A DNA stretch of 64,000 nucleotides from UBA2211 sp035404185 (GTDB taxonomy: Bacteria > Patescibacteriota > Minisyncoccia > Minisyncoccales > Minisyncoccaceae): assembly GCA_965230985.1 (NCBI GenBank), contig OZ246399.1, positions 434,001 to 498,000 on the forward strand, given 5' to 3'. Below are positions 35,814 through 44,784 of the stretch, in pieces. The notes below the pieces were generated by a model. That model was given only the letters and a program-made list of their open reading frames with translations, was not told the DNA's origin and ran no database searches. Each line of letters starts with the position of its first letter. Within the stretch, counting starts at the first letter, position 1. The position numbers and the translations under genes were made by a program.

Positions 35814-35890
35814 TATATCAATAATTTTAGAAAATGCAATAATATTGTGCGACATATATATGTAACATATTTAAAGGGGAGTAGGTGATA

Positions 35891-36850
35891 TTAGTTTTTC
35901 ATATTTTTGCCACTGTGAAATTGTCGATGAACATCTCTTAATCTTTTATTTGTGACATGGGTGTATATCTGAGTAGTGGCAATATTTTTGTGTCCTAAGA
36001 ATTCTTGAATAGTTCTTAAATCAACTCCTTGACTAAGTAAATCTGTAGCATAACTATGTCTTAAAGTGTGCGGCGTAGTAAAGAAAGGAATGTTGCCAAG
36101 CGTAGCATATTTCTTAACGATTCTTTCTATAGAACGAGGCGTTAAACGGCTCTCTGAGGAGGTTTTAGCCCTATAATGAATAAAGAGAGCTTTGTCATCA
36201 TCATCGCGTGTTTTAAGGTATTTTTTGACCCAATTTAGGGCTCGTTCCGAGAAGTAAACAGTACGTGGATGCTTACCTTTGCCGATAATGCCAAGTTCAA
36301 GATCTTTCTTATCACTTAGTGCTTTAAATTGCTCTTTATTGAGGGCCACTAATTCAGCAATTCTTAATCCGGTTGAAAAGAATGATTCTAAGATAGCTCG
36401 ATCGCGCAAACCATCATTAGTTTCAGTATTGGGAGCAAGTAATAATTTTTCTATCTGATCAAGAGTCAAAAACTTTACTGTTTTTTCTTTTTTGGCATCC
36501 TTGGGTAACTGTATCTTATCAGCTGGCAAAGAGATGATATCTTTATCAGTGAAGAAGCTCAAAAGCGATCGTAGAGCGATTAGGTAATAGTTCTGAGTCA
36601 GCTTAGACAGTGGCTTGTCATGATTCGGGTCCTTAAACCTAGCTAAGAATAGTCTGTAGTTCCAAACCTCTTCAGGAGTTAAATCATGAGGCAACATATT
36701 TTCTTTTTTTGTAGCCCTCAACCAGTCAGTAAATTTTTTTAAATAGCGGCTGTAATTTTTCTGAGTATTATCAGATAGACCTTTTTCTATTTCACAATAG
36801 TCTAAAAAGTCAGGAATATGTTTTATGATTGGTTTATTAGATTTTTGCAT
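35891..36850 (-). CDS. xerA: Tyrosine recombinase XerC/XerD-like
   Basis: 319 aa. The N-terminal SAM-like DNA-binding domain (residues 10-110) is followed by a catalytic domain with Arg in TGLRIAELVAL, Lys in GKGKHPRTV, HTLRHSYA, His in LGHKNIATTQ and the nucleophile Tyr in IYTHV. It probably acts alone on dif for chromosome dimer resolution, as single-Xer systems do. A structured region of about 280 nt with its own promoter lies upstream. Confidence 0.88.
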   Translation of the reverse strand: MQKSNKPIIKHIPDFLDYCEIEKGLSDNTQKNYSRYLKKFTDWLRATKKENMLPHDLTPEEVWNYRLFLARFKDPNHDKPLSKLTQNYYLIALRSLLSFFTDKDIISLPADKIQLPKDAKKEKTVKFLTLDQIEKLLLAPNTETNDGLRDRAILESFFSTGLRIAELVALNKEQFKALSDKKDLELGIIGKGKHPRTVYFSERALNWVKKYLKTRDDDDKALFIHYRAKTSSESRLTPRSIERIVKKYATLGNIPFFTTPHTLRHSYATDLLSQGVDLRTIQEFLGHKNIATTQIYTHVTNKRLRDVHRQFHSGKNMKN

Positions 36851-36944
36851 GTATTAATAGTCATTGTTATTGTAGAAACGTAAATTAGAGGCTAATTGTA
36901 AAACATTGATTCGTTGTTAAACAATTTAATTTTATTTTTATGAA

Positions 36945-37134
36945 ATTATTTATAAAAATATTTTCAGGGAATAATTAAAATAATTATAGATGATATGTTT
37001 ATCAAATGATTTCTATAAACGCATTTTAAAAGCTCGTGATTTTAGGGCTAAAACGTGTAAAACAACGATAGATATGTAACACGGGCTTTTAAACCCCCTG
37101 AAATGTCGCTTAACCTACATTGTCCGACGTTTAT
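36945..37134 (-). ncRNA. Nested-stem leader or RNA upstream of xer
   Basis: The gene-free stretch 36851-37229. Minus-strand promoter TTGACA (37164-37169), 17-nt spacer, TATTAT (37141-37146); the -35 box lies in a GGACT-TGAC-AGTCC hairpin. The transcript has nested complementarities: outer TTTCAGGG/CCCTGAAA, inner AAAAGCCCGTG/CACGAGCTTTT (11 pairs with one G-T), and a TTTTAG-CC-CTAAAA hairpin inside. No terminator is seen before xer, so it may be the xer 5' leader or a separate RNA. Confidence 0.4.
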
Positions 37135-37194
37135 GATTTAATAATATATTAGGCTTTGCGGACTGTCAAGTCCTATTCCCTCGCATGTTTTTGT

Positions 37195-37226
37195 AAAAAA
37201 ATAAGTTCTTAGTATTATAAGAACTT
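37195..37226 (-). terminator. Terminator of the orf210-orf63 cassette
   Basis: Minus strand: perfect nine-pair stem AAGTTCTTA/TAAGAACTT with loop TAATAC, followed by a T-run. Confidence 0.85.
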
Positions 37227-37229
37227 TGT

Positions 37230-37421
37230 TCACGTTGCAATACGCTTGCGGGAATTCATAGCTTCGGAATATTTTTCCTGGGCTAAATTCTTTTCCCTGG
37301 GAAAGATGGCATAATTGAGCACATCTTCGAATTCCCTTTCTGCTTCCATTTCGGAAGCCCCTTCCCTTATGTGTAGCATAAGGAGGTTCAGCCGTTTTTG
37401 AAAATCTGTATCAGTCATCAT
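37230..37421 (-). CDS. Hypothetical 63-aa protein, second gene of a cassette
   Basis: Starts with ATGATG overlapping the stop codon of orf210 by one base (TAATG), so translation is coupled. Helical and charged; no family recognised. Base composition is more balanced than the AT-rich surroundings. It ends directly before a perfect terminator. Confidence 0.6.
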   Translation of the reverse strand: MMTDTDFQKRLNLLMLHIREGASEMEAEREFEDVLNYAIFPREKNLAQEKYSEAMNSRKRIAT

Positions 37422-38053
37422 TATGCCTCGGCGAATGAGATAGTTGATTCGCTGACACGGAAGATCGTTTTTGCCTTTATCGGTTCAGGCGCATCGCCTA
37501 TCTTGTTACCTTGCTGGTCTCTGTTCCATTGGACAACAGATTGTCCATTTGGAAGGAAGAGAGGCTTACGGGCTTCAAGGTTGATACTTGCCACCTGACA
37601 TCCTTCAATAACTTTTCCATCCTTGAAGAACGGATTGAGGAAGAATCTGATTCTCCAGATTGCTTCCGAAAGAAGCTTTTGTAGGTCATTTTCAATGGTG
37701 GTTTTTTTGGTAAGGAATTCTGCAGATGGTTCTGCGTTCTCTTTCCTTGCAAAGGTATACCGGACCATGAAGTATCGGCTCCTGTGGGTTGGGTCTTTTG
37801 GATTGACTCTTGGTTGATAGAATGCATCTACCAATTCATACCCAGATTTTTTGATGTCGGACAAAAGGTCCGTTGTTGAGCATCCATCTCGAATGTCAAC
37901 CATGTAGCCTACGCCCTCCCTTGAACGACGAAGTTCTGATTGCGTTACTGTTTCCGGGATAATCATTTTTAATGATTTCGGAACGGCTTCTTCATTTGAG
38001 AAGCTTCCCTGAATAATGATCAGGGGCATTTCTTCAACATTGTAGGTCTGCAT
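37421..38053 (-). CDS. Hypothetical 210-aa protein, first gene of a cassette
   Basis: 210 aa with a good SD (GAGGTG, 8 nt before ATG). No recognised domain. It has a segment SRYFMVRYTFARKE and mixed alpha/beta character, no signal peptide and no membrane helix. It is driven by the consensus promoter at 38115-38143 and followed by orf63 and a perfect terminator. Codons such as GTC, CTC, GCC and GAG are frequent, unlike adjacent native genes, which suggests acquisition from elsewhere. Confidence 0.65.
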   Translation of the reverse strand: MQTYNVEEMPLIIIQGSFSNEEAVPKSLKMIIPETVTQSELRRSREGVGYMVDIRDGCSTTDLLSDIKKSGYELVDAFYQPRVNPKDPTHRSRYFMVRYTFARKENAEPSAEFLTKKTTIENDLQKLLSEAIWRIRFFLNPFFKDGKVIEGCQVASINLEARKPLFLPNGQSVVQWNRDQQGNKIGDAPEPIKAKTIFRVSESTISFAEA

Positions 38054-38114
38054 TTAAAACACCTCAGAAAGGTAAGAAATTTATAAATTTAAAGAACTGT
38101 TAAATTATATAAAT

Positions 38115-38143
38115 ATTATAGAATAGTCAATAAATAATGTCAA
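38115..38143 (-). promoter_or_regulatory. Consensus promoter of the orf210-orf63 cassette
   Basis: Minus strand TTGACA (38138-38143), 17-nt spacer, TATAAT (38115-38120). The -35 box overlaps the uppS stop codon. Confidence 0.8.
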
Positions 38144-38835
38144 GACCCCTTCCTTCTATCCCTTTCGATATAGTCTCTTATCGCTTCTTCAAATTGTTTT
38201 TCCTTAAAGTCAGGAAAATATTTATTAGTAAAGTATAATTGAGAATAAGCGGTGTGCCACATCATAAAACCAGCGGAAAGATGAGGATCATTTTCACACC
38301 CAGTTCTGATTAATAAATCAACGGGAGGTAAATCTTTAGTCCAAAGGTTTTCTATGATAGTTTTTTCATTCACCTCTCCCCTTTTTTCTTTTATCTTTTT
38401 AATGCAATCAATCATCTCATCGGTTCCGTTGTAGGCCATTAAAAAAGTAATTAAATATTTATCGTAGTTTTTTGTTTTTTTAATTGTGTTCTCAATTGCT
38501 TTCTTTGTTGATTCGGGAAAATATTCTCTCCACTTCCCTATTACTTCTACCTTTACCTTATTTTTATGAACATTTTCATTTTCAGCCAATTTGTTAAATT
38601 CTTTTTCAAATATCTTAAAGAGGCAGTTAACTTCGCTTTTAGATCTTTTTAAAATATTATCCAAAGAACTACCCCATATTGTTAAATATGGAATCTTCAT
38701 TTCTAGGGCTTTCTCGATTATTTTTTCTGAAGTATCACTTCCCTTTTCATGACCTAAAAAAGTAGCTAGATTTCTTTTCTTGGCCCAGCGCCTGTTGCCA
38801 TCCGGGATGATTGCGACGTGATTAGGAATTTTCAT
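38140..38835 (-). CDS. uppS: Isoprenyl (undecaprenyl) diphosphate synthase
   Basis: 231 aa. IPNHVAIIPDGNRRWAKKR carries the catalytic Asp, GHEKGSD the next motif, and the RTGCENDPHLSAGFMMWHTAYSQLYF region replaces the usual RTSGE/RLSNFLLWQ. Makes the polyprenyl carrier for cell-wall precursors. It overlaps the upstream orf61 by 14 nt. The variant Arg-Thr-Gly-Cys motif is unusual. Confidence 0.9.
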   Translation of the reverse strand: MKIPNHVAIIPDGNRRWAKKRNLATFLGHEKGSDTSEKIIEKALEMKIPYLTIWGSSLDNILKRSKSEVNCLFKIFEKEFNKLAENENVHKNKVKVEVIGKWREYFPESTKKAIENTIKKTKNYDKYLITFLMAYNGTDEMIDCIKKIKEKRGEVNEKTIIENLWTKDLPPVDLLIRTGCENDPHLSAGFMMWHTAYSQLYFTNKYFPDFKEKQFEEAIRDYIERDRRKGS

Positions 38836-39007
38836 TTTGTGTTAAAATTAGACCTTTCCCTTCTATTATCTTTATTGGTTGTTTTTCTTGATTTTTAGCA
38901 AAGATATATCCTAAAGAAAAGCATAAAATGGAGATTAGGATTATACAGACAACAAGGACTATTTTATCTTGATTTTCTTTGACAAAATTCAATATTTTTG
39001 TTACCAT
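38822..39007 (-). CDS. Small single-pass membrane protein
   Basis: 61 aa with one strong membrane helix (about residues 17-39) and a short charged tail. It overlaps uppS by 14 nt, so the two are probably translated together. No family recognised; divergent from rpmA. Confidence 0.55.
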   Translation of the reverse strand: MVTKILNFVKENQDKIVLVVCIILISILCFSLGYIFAKNQEKQPIKIIEGKGLILTQNENS

Positions 39008-39073
39008 TTCTTTGTTAATAATAACTGCCGATTTAATACATATATCTTAAGGTAAAATCGACAAAGAGTCAAA

Positions 39074-39352
39074 ATGGCAACAACCAAAGCCGCGGGTACA
39101 AGCCGCTTGGGAAGAGATTCTCAACCAAAATATTTAGGAGTCAAATTATTCGAAGGCCAAAAAGCTAAAATTGGCTCTATTATCATACGCCAAAGAGGTT
39201 CTAAATTTATTCCTGGAAAGAACGTCAAGATGGGTAAAGATAATACCCTTTACTCTATGAAAGATGGTCTTGTTTCTTTTGAAACAAAAAGAAAGAAGAT
39301 ATTTGATGGTTCTCAGAGATTAACCAAAGTGGTGAATGTAGACGCTAAATAA
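39074..39352 (+). CDS. rpmA: Ribosomal protein bL27
   Basis: 92 aa. MATTKAAGTSRLGRDSQPKY and the IIRQRGSKFIPGKNV core are diagnostic; there is no Firmicutes-type cleavable N-terminal extension. Near the peptidyl transferase centre. Its usual partner rplU is absent here. TAAAAT lies about 17 nt before ATG, and a bidirectional terminator separates it from pyrG. Confidence 0.95.
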   Translation: MATTKAAGTSRLGRDSQPKYLGVKLFEGQKAKIGSIIIRQRGSKFIPGKNVKMGKDNTLYSMKDGLVSFETKRKKIFDGSQRLTKVVNVDAK

Positions 39353-39355
39353 ATT

Positions 39356-39392
39356 AAAAAGAGAAACCAGAGGTTTAGGCCTCTGGTTTTTT
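39356..39392. terminator. Bidirectional terminator between rpmA and pyrG
   Basis: AACCAGAGG/CCTCTGGTT, nine perfect pairs (39365-39373 and 39380-39388), with T-runs on both strands' 3' sides. Serves the convergent rpmA and pyrG genes. Confidence 0.85.
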
Positions 39393-41009
39393 ATTTCCCG
39401 CTACTTTGATAAATTCTCTAAATAAAGGATGCGGAGCTAACGGTCTTGATTTAAGTTCTGGATGGAACTGAACCCCAACAAAGAAAGGATGATTTTTTAA
39501 TTCAATAATTTCAACTAAATCTTTCTTGGTGTTAATTCCCCCGATAATCAATCCTTTGGAAATAAGCGAGTCTCTGTAATTATTATTTACTTCATATCTG
39601 TGTCTATGTCTTTCTGAAATTAATTCATTTTTGTAAGACTTGAAACTGATAGTTCCCTTATTAATTTTACAGTCCCAAGTTCCCAATCTCATTGTCCCCC
39701 CGTAATTGTGCTTTTTCATTAAATCCTTTTGTTCTTCCATTAAATCAATTACTGGATTTTTAGCATTAGCATTAAATTCTCTAGAAGTTGCATCTTTGAT
39801 TCCACAAACATTTCTAGCAAATTCAATTGTCGCTAGTTGTAAGCCCAAACACAATCCTAAGAAAGGAATTTTATTCTTTCTGCAATATTCTATTACCTTT
39901 ATCTTCCCTTCTATTCCTCTTGTACCGAAACCACCAGGAACAATAATGCCGTCGTATTCTTTTAATTTATTTAATTCATCCTTATCCCCTGTTTCAAATT
40001 TCTGAGCTGATAGCCAATGTATATCAGGATTTCTATTATTAGCCCAAGCAGCATGTTTTACTGCTTCAATTACAGAGATATATGAATCAGTCAAAGAAAA
40101 TTCTCCAGATTCAAAATATTTTCCAACAATTCCAATCTTTACATCTTTTTTCTCTTTCTTAATTATGCTAACCATCTTATCCCATTCTGCCATATTTCTA
40201 GTTCTAGCTCTCAATTTTAACTTTTTCAATATTCTATCTCCCAACCCTTCTTTTTCATAATTAATAGGTATTTCATAAATCGAATCAACATCAGGAGCGG
40301 AAATAACATCCTTAGGATCTAGATTGCAAAAAATAGATATTTTTCTTTTTCTCGGTTCATCTAATGGAACCGATGCTCTACCTAAAATAAAATCAGGCTG
40401 AATCCCTGCTTCGTTTAATAATCTGGATGAAGTTTGAGTTGGCTTGGTTTTCATTTCCCCAATTGTCTTTATAGTCGGTAAATATGTTACCAAAGTAAAA
40501 AGAACTTTCTTGGGATATTTAAGTTTCATCATTCTCGCTGCCTCTAGGAATAATAGGTTTTGATATTCTCCCACTGTTCCGCCAATTTCAATCATCACAA
40601 AATCAGCCCTATCCTTTTTAGCTACTTTTTCAATTCGAGCGATTACTTCATTAGGAATATCAGGAACTACTTCTACGCATCTTCCGTTAAATTCAAGATT
40701 TCTTTCTCTTTGAATAACTGCTTGGTAAACACGGCCAGTAGTCATGTAGTTATCAGTTGATAAATTAATATTTAAGAATCTTTCATAATTACCTACATCT
40801 TGATCGCATTCAGTTCCATCGTCAGTAACAAAAGTTTCTCCATGTTCAATGGGGTTCATAGTTCCAGCATCAACATTAATATATGGATCAATTTTGACAG
40901 CTGAAACTCTAAATCCTTTTCCTTGTAGTATTTTTCCGATTGAGGCAGTAGCTGCTCCCTTTCCTACGCTACTCATGACTCCACCAGCAACAAAAATGTA
41001 ATATGCCAT
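39375..41009 (-). CDS. pyrG: CTP synthase
   Basis: 544 aa, full length. Synthetase domain: GGVMSSVGKGAATASIG, KIDPYINVDAGTMNP, EHGETFVTDDGTE. Glutaminase domain: VPGGFGTRGIEGK, LGLCLGLQ with the nucleophile Cys, and a late FHPE. Converts UTP to CTP with glutamine. bL9 lies upstream on the same strand. Confidence 0.97.
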   Translation of the reverse strand: MAYYIFVAGGVMSSVGKGAATASIGKILQGKGFRVSAVKIDPYINVDAGTMNPIEHGETFVTDDGTECDQDVGNYERFLNINLSTDNYMTTGRVYQAVIQRERNLEFNGRCVEVVPDIPNEVIARIEKVAKKDRADFVMIEIGGTVGEYQNLLFLEAARMMKLKYPKKVLFTLVTYLPTIKTIGEMKTKPTQTSSRLLNEAGIQPDFILGRASVPLDEPRKRKISIFCNLDPKDVISAPDVDSIYEIPINYEKEGLGDRILKKLKLRARTRNMAEWDKMVSIIKKEKKDVKIGIVGKYFESGEFSLTDSYISVIEAVKHAAWANNRNPDIHWLSAQKFETGDKDELNKLKEYDGIIVPGGFGTRGIEGKIKVIEYCRKNKIPFLGLCLGLQLATIEFARNVCGIKDATSREFNANAKNPVIDLMEEQKDLMKKHNYGGTMRLGTWDCKINKGTISFKSYKNELISERHRHRYEVNNNYRDSLISKGLIIGGINTKKDLVEIIELKNHPFFVGVQFHPELKSRPLAPHPLFREFIKVAGNKKPEA

Positions 41010-41043
41010 ATCTATGTATTAATCACAAAAAGAGAAATAAAAA

Positions 41044-41496
41044 CTATTTCTCTTCTAAACCTTTAATTATTATTCTTACCTCTGCTTCCAAATTGTGTCC
41101 GAATTTTAATTTGATTGGAAATTCACCTGCTTCTTTGATGGGAGTTTCTAAAATAACATCTTCTTTATCAATATTATATCCCATTTCTTTTAAACGTTCG
41201 CTAATTTTTTGTTTATTGACTGATTCAAAAAGCTGTCCTTCTTTTCCTGTTTTAATATTAATTTCAATCTCTTGCCCATCAATTTTAGAAACAATAGCTT
41301 CGACCTCTTTCAATTCTTTGGTTGCATTCTCTGATTCAACTTTCTTTTTTATTTCGAGCTTTTTCAAAGAATCATTATCGGCAACTACAGCTAATTTTTT
41401 AGGAATTAAAAAGTTTCTGGCAAAACCAGGAGAAACCTCTTTAATATCATTTTTTTTTCCTGTATTGGGTACGTCTTTTAATAATATAACCTTCAT
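41044..41496 (-). CDS. rplI: Ribosomal protein bL9
   Basis: 150 aa. MKVILLKDVPNTGKK, VSPGFARNFLIPKKLA and a long central helix, then IKEAGEFPIKLKFGHNLEAEVRI-type C-domain (GEFPIKLKFGHNL). Presence of bL9 is taxonomically useful because several CPR groups lack it. Starts 5 nt after the S41 protease. Confidence 0.95.
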   Translation of the reverse strand: MKVILLKDVPNTGKKNDIKEVSPGFARNFLIPKKLAVVADNDSLKKLEIKKKVESENATKELKEVEAIVSKIDGQEIEINIKTGKEGQLFESVNKQKISERLKEMGYNIDKEDVILETPIKEAGEFPIKLKFGHNLEAEVRIIIKGLEEK

Positions 41497-41501
41497 ATAT
41501 A

Positions 41502-42695
41502 CTATTTTATTATTTTTTCTAGTTCTTGCAAGGCTCTATCTAACTGAGGATCTTTGTTTTGTTCGTAATCTTTTTGTGTTAAATCTACTTTAATATCTGG
41601 TTCAATTCCAGTGTCTTGTATCCTGACTCCTGAAGGAGTGTACCATTTAGCAGTAGTAATCTTTAAACTTGAACCATCATCAAGATTAATTATTTGCTGA
41701 ACAGTTCCTTTACCAAAGGAAGTTACTCCAATTATTGGTACTTTTCTATCATCTTTTAATGCTCCAGCTAATATCTCTGAGGCAGAGGCACTTCCGTCAT
41801 TAATTAAAACAACGAGAGGTATTGAAGCAAAGTTTGATGGTCCGTTTGATGTTAACTCTGTCTTTTCTCCATTTTTGTCTTGTTCAGAAAGAATTAATTG
41901 TCCTTTATCTAAGAACCATCCGGCAATACTTGTTGCTTGATTAACTAATCCTCCAGGATTACTTCTCATATCAAGAATAATTCCTGAAACATTATTGTTT
42001 AAAATATCGATAGCCGCAGTTTTAAAATCTTGGTAGACCGTATCTGAGAATTGATAAAGAGTAATAATGGCTATCTTTTTTCCATTAGCAACTTCTTTTA
42101 TTTCATAATCCATTGAAGGAACCTTAATGACTGCTCTTGTAATCACAATATCTTTATTTTCTGCTCCTTCTCTTGAAATGGTTAATGTAACTTTAGTATC
42201 TTTTGGTCCTCTAATCATATTGACCACTTCATCTAGCGATAAATTAGAAGTAGATATTGCGTTAACAGCAAGAACCATGTCTCCTGGTCTTAGCCCAGCC
42301 TTTTCTGCTGGAGTTCCTTTAATTGGAGAGATAGCGGTTATTTGATTATTTTTAATGCCCAATTGTAATCCAATTCCCTCAAAGCTTCCAGCAAGATCTT
42401 GTTCTAACTTTTTAGCTTCTTCTGGGTTAAAAAATTCTGTATAGGGATCTCCAATAGCATTAACCATTCCGGAAATTGCTCCGTAGGTCATTTTTGTCTT
42501 GTCGATTTTACTTTGATCAACGTAGTCAGTTGATACTTGATCCCAAGCTTTTTTTAATAAAGAAAAATCAATTCCATCTATTGAATAAGCAGCCTTATAG
42601 TATTCTTGAAAGATAAATTCATGGTAATAAAACCCAGCAATAAAAGAAAGAGATATAAGAATTAAACCAACGATGTTTTTAGTCGAGTTTTGCAT
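41502..42695 (-). CDS. ctpA: S41 carboxy-terminal processing protease
   Basis: 397 aa. N-terminal membrane anchor (residues 7-26), PDZ domain (GIGLQLG ... AGLRPGDMVLAVN), then the S41 catalytic core with DMRSNPGG, the nucleophile Ser in NDGSASASEI and the Lys in SFGKGTVQ. Envelope protease that trims or removes secreted or membrane proteins. Confidence 0.93.
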   Translation of the reverse strand: MQNSTKNIVGLILISLSFIAGFYYHEFIFQEYYKAAYSIDGIDFSLLKKAWDQVSTDYVDQSKIDKTKMTYGAISGMVNAIGDPYTEFFNPEEAKKLEQDLAGSFEGIGLQLGIKNNQITAISPIKGTPAEKAGLRPGDMVLAVNAISTSNLSLDEVVNMIRGPKDTKVTLTISREGAENKDIVITRAVIKVPSMDYEIKEVANGKKIAIITLYQFSDTVYQDFKTAAIDILNNNVSGIILDMRSNPGGLVNQATSIAGWFLDKGQLILSEQDKNGEKTELTSNGPSNFASIPLVVLINDGSASASEILAGALKDDRKVPIIGVTSFGKGTVQQIINLDDGSSLKITTAKWYTPSGVRIQDTGIEPDIKVDLTQKDYEQNKDPQLDRALQELEKIIK

Positions 42696-42752
42696 AAATT
42701 ATTTTGTTATTTAATACTTAAAGAATATCATATTTTTTAAAAGCAAACAACA

Positions 42753-43928
42753 TTAAGAAATGGATGATTTTTTAGACAATAAACCACAGGTAAAAATCAA
42801 GACCCCGCTGGTTGCAAATATTAAAGGATAGCCTAAAGGACCGATAATTAAGCCTCCAATTAGAGCTCCAAAGGCTGTTGATAAAGGAGAAAAGATCGTA
42901 TCTATTGCTGCCGACTCTTCAGGGTATTTTTTAAGCTTAGTTGTGAGCAATCCGCTCCTTCCTGAGTTGGCTATCAATCCTCCAACATTTTTTCCAAGCA
43001 TGATTATAAAAGCTAGATAAAAGTTTAAGAAGCTAACTGAAGCTCCGAGGATGATTGAAAAGATTCCAACAATTTGACTGCCATAAGAAATATTAGAAAC
43101 ACTCTTCTTTTTTATTATTTTTATAACCAAATAAGACAAAGGAAGATAAACTATAGATATTAAGGAGCTGAAGATTAGGATTTGATTCTGTGACCAATTG
43201 ATATTCTTCAAAAATAAAACAAAGAAGGTGTTATTAAATCCACTGATTATTAGAACCAAGAAAGAAGTGATAATTAAAGGAAGAGTTCCTTTTAATTTCA
43301 TGGTTTTAAAAATTTTAGAATAGTTCTTAACAGATTCATGAACTTCAATATCTTCAGTTAATTTTTCAGAATCTTTTCTTAGGGAGAAAAAGCAATACAT
43401 GGAAGTGAGTATCTGGAAAACAACACTGGCGGCAAAAACTCCGATAAATCCGAATTTCCAAATCAACAAAGCTCCGATTGCTGGAGCAAGAGCATCGGCA
43501 TATGAGGGAACTGAATAAAAGAAGGCAAAAGCTTTGTCTGGATTTTTTAAATTGGAGCCCATCATTATTGCTCGAGAGCTAACAAAGAAAAGAGCAGCTG
43601 ATATTCCTAAGATTATTTGTAAGAGATAAAAGACAAAAAGATTAGGAAAGAATATCATTCCCAAAGAATACAATCCATATCCTAAAACTCCCAACGAGGC
43701 CAATATTGCGGGATTGATTTTATGATTTAAATATCCAGCAATCGGAGAAAATAAAGCAATAGGAAGGTAGATTAAGAAATTAGTATACCCTACTTGAACT
43801 AAAGAGAAGTTCTTTTCTAAGAGATATAAAGGAAAATACAAAGAGAATAGTTTGTAAGAAAACATTAAAGGTAAATGTACAAAGGTTACATTCTTTGCAA
43901 CTTTTTCTATTTTAGGAAAAATATTCAT
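42753..43928 (-). CDS. MFS-type transporter
   Basis: 391 aa with about 11-12 hydrophobic helices in two halves separated by a charged linker near residues 190-215. General MFS layout; no specific family or substrate can be assigned. FSPIAGYLNHKINPA is a weak version of the loop 2-3 motif. Confidence 0.7.
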   Translation of the reverse strand: MNIFPKIEKVAKNVTFVHLPLMFSYKLFSLYFPLYLLEKNFSLVQVGYTNFLIYLPIALFSPIAGYLNHKINPAILASLGVLGYGLYSLGMIFFPNLFVFYLLQIILGISAALFFVSSRAIMMGSNLKNPDKAFAFFYSVPSYADALAPAIGALLIWKFGFIGVFAASVVFQILTSMYCFFSLRKDSEKLTEDIEVHESVKNYSKIFKTMKLKGTLPLIITSFLVLIISGFNNTFFVLFLKNINWSQNQILIFSSLISIVYLPLSYLVIKIIKKKSVSNISYGSQIVGIFSIILGASVSFLNFYLAFIIMLGKNVGGLIANSGRSGLLTTKLKKYPEESAAIDTIFSPLSTAFGALIGGLIIGPLGYPLIFATSGVLIFTCGLLSKKSSIS

Positions 43929-43973
43929 AGAAATAGTTTAACATTTTAAAATAAATAAAAAAAGCCGAGAAGT

Positions 43974-44714
43974 TTATTTATTGGAGGTGCTTAGTTTTTG
44001 CAACTCTTCAAATCTTCTCTTGGCTCCTTCGAGATTTTCCTGGAATTTCGGGTTATTCTTGTCGAGAGCAACCTGTTCTTCCCAGAGATTGAGCGATTTT
44101 TTTGCGTTTTCTTCGGCTTCGTTCAGCATGCCGAGTTTTTCATATGCTTTCGATAGCCAGTAGTAGACCGCCGCTCGATGGTGGTAGTTTTTGCTACCAT
44201 ACTTTGAGAGGGCGATTTGCCAGAATCCTATTGCCGTCACGATGTCCATGTTTGTGCCCTCGTAACCTTTTGCCATTAACAGTCTGGCAGTGTTGTTGAG
44301 GAGATGGGCGACAGAGATTTCTTCTTCGTTCATGTACGAGATAGCCGACAGGAGCACTTTTCTTACCCTGATACGACTATCTGGGTCTCGTGCACGTATC
44401 GCGTACGCATTACATACATTGACGTTGATGGGTAGTTTCTGGAAAATTTTCTCCAGTAGTTCGTCATCTTTGTTCACATATCCGGCAATTTGAGCGAGAA
44501 GTTCATATCCCTTCTGGCTCCCCTGTTCAGCCAGTACGAGCGAGGCTTTTGCTGCCAGTTCATATTTTTTGAATCGGAAGAGGCACCATGCTTCGACTTC
44601 GAGCACATCTACGGGCATTTCGTCGATCAAGGGATACTTTGAGGAGATAGCGTTCATTGCCTCCTCTATTCTACCATCTGCGTAAAGATTACGGACTTTT
44701 TCGATAAATTCCAT
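43974..44714 (-). CDS. TPR-like protein of foreign composition
   Basis: 246 aa, helical repeats. YYWLSKAYEKLGMLNEAEEN is a clear TPR unit, and earlier helices are similar. An SD (GAGGA) lies 8 nt before ATG, with a hairpin GTTCTTA/TAAGAAC (44727-44749) in the short leader. Composition is more GC-rich than the flanking MFS and methylthiotransferase genes. No partner is evident; TPR proteins usually mediate protein-protein binding. Confidence 0.7.
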   Translation of the reverse strand: MEFIEKVRNLYADGRIEEAMNAISSKYPLIDEMPVDVLEVEAWCLFRFKKYELAAKASLVLAEQGSQKGYELLAQIAGYVNKDDELLEKIFQKLPINVNVCNAYAIRARDPDSRIRVRKVLLSAISYMNEEEISVAHLLNNTARLLMAKGYEGTNMDIVTAIGFWQIALSKYGSKNYHHRAAVYYWLSKAYEKLGMLNEAEENAKKSLNLWEEQVALDKNNPKFQENLEGAKRRFEELQKLSTSNK

Positions 44715-44756
44715 TTTAAATCCTCGGTTCTTATCATGATAGTAAGAACTTACTTT

Positions 44757-44784
44757 AGTATAATATATTATTGTATTTTGTCAA
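44757..44784 (-). promoter_or_regulatory. Promoter of the TPR cassette
   Basis: Minus strand TTGACA (44779-44784), 16-nt spacer, TATACT (44757-44762). The region just downstream of the -35 box starts AAATA, as in several units at 62 kb. Confidence 0.75.

Noticed and set aside
36945..37134. tmRNA or RNase P RNA
   Set aside because: No tRNA-like ends, tag-peptide frame or conserved P4 motifs were found.
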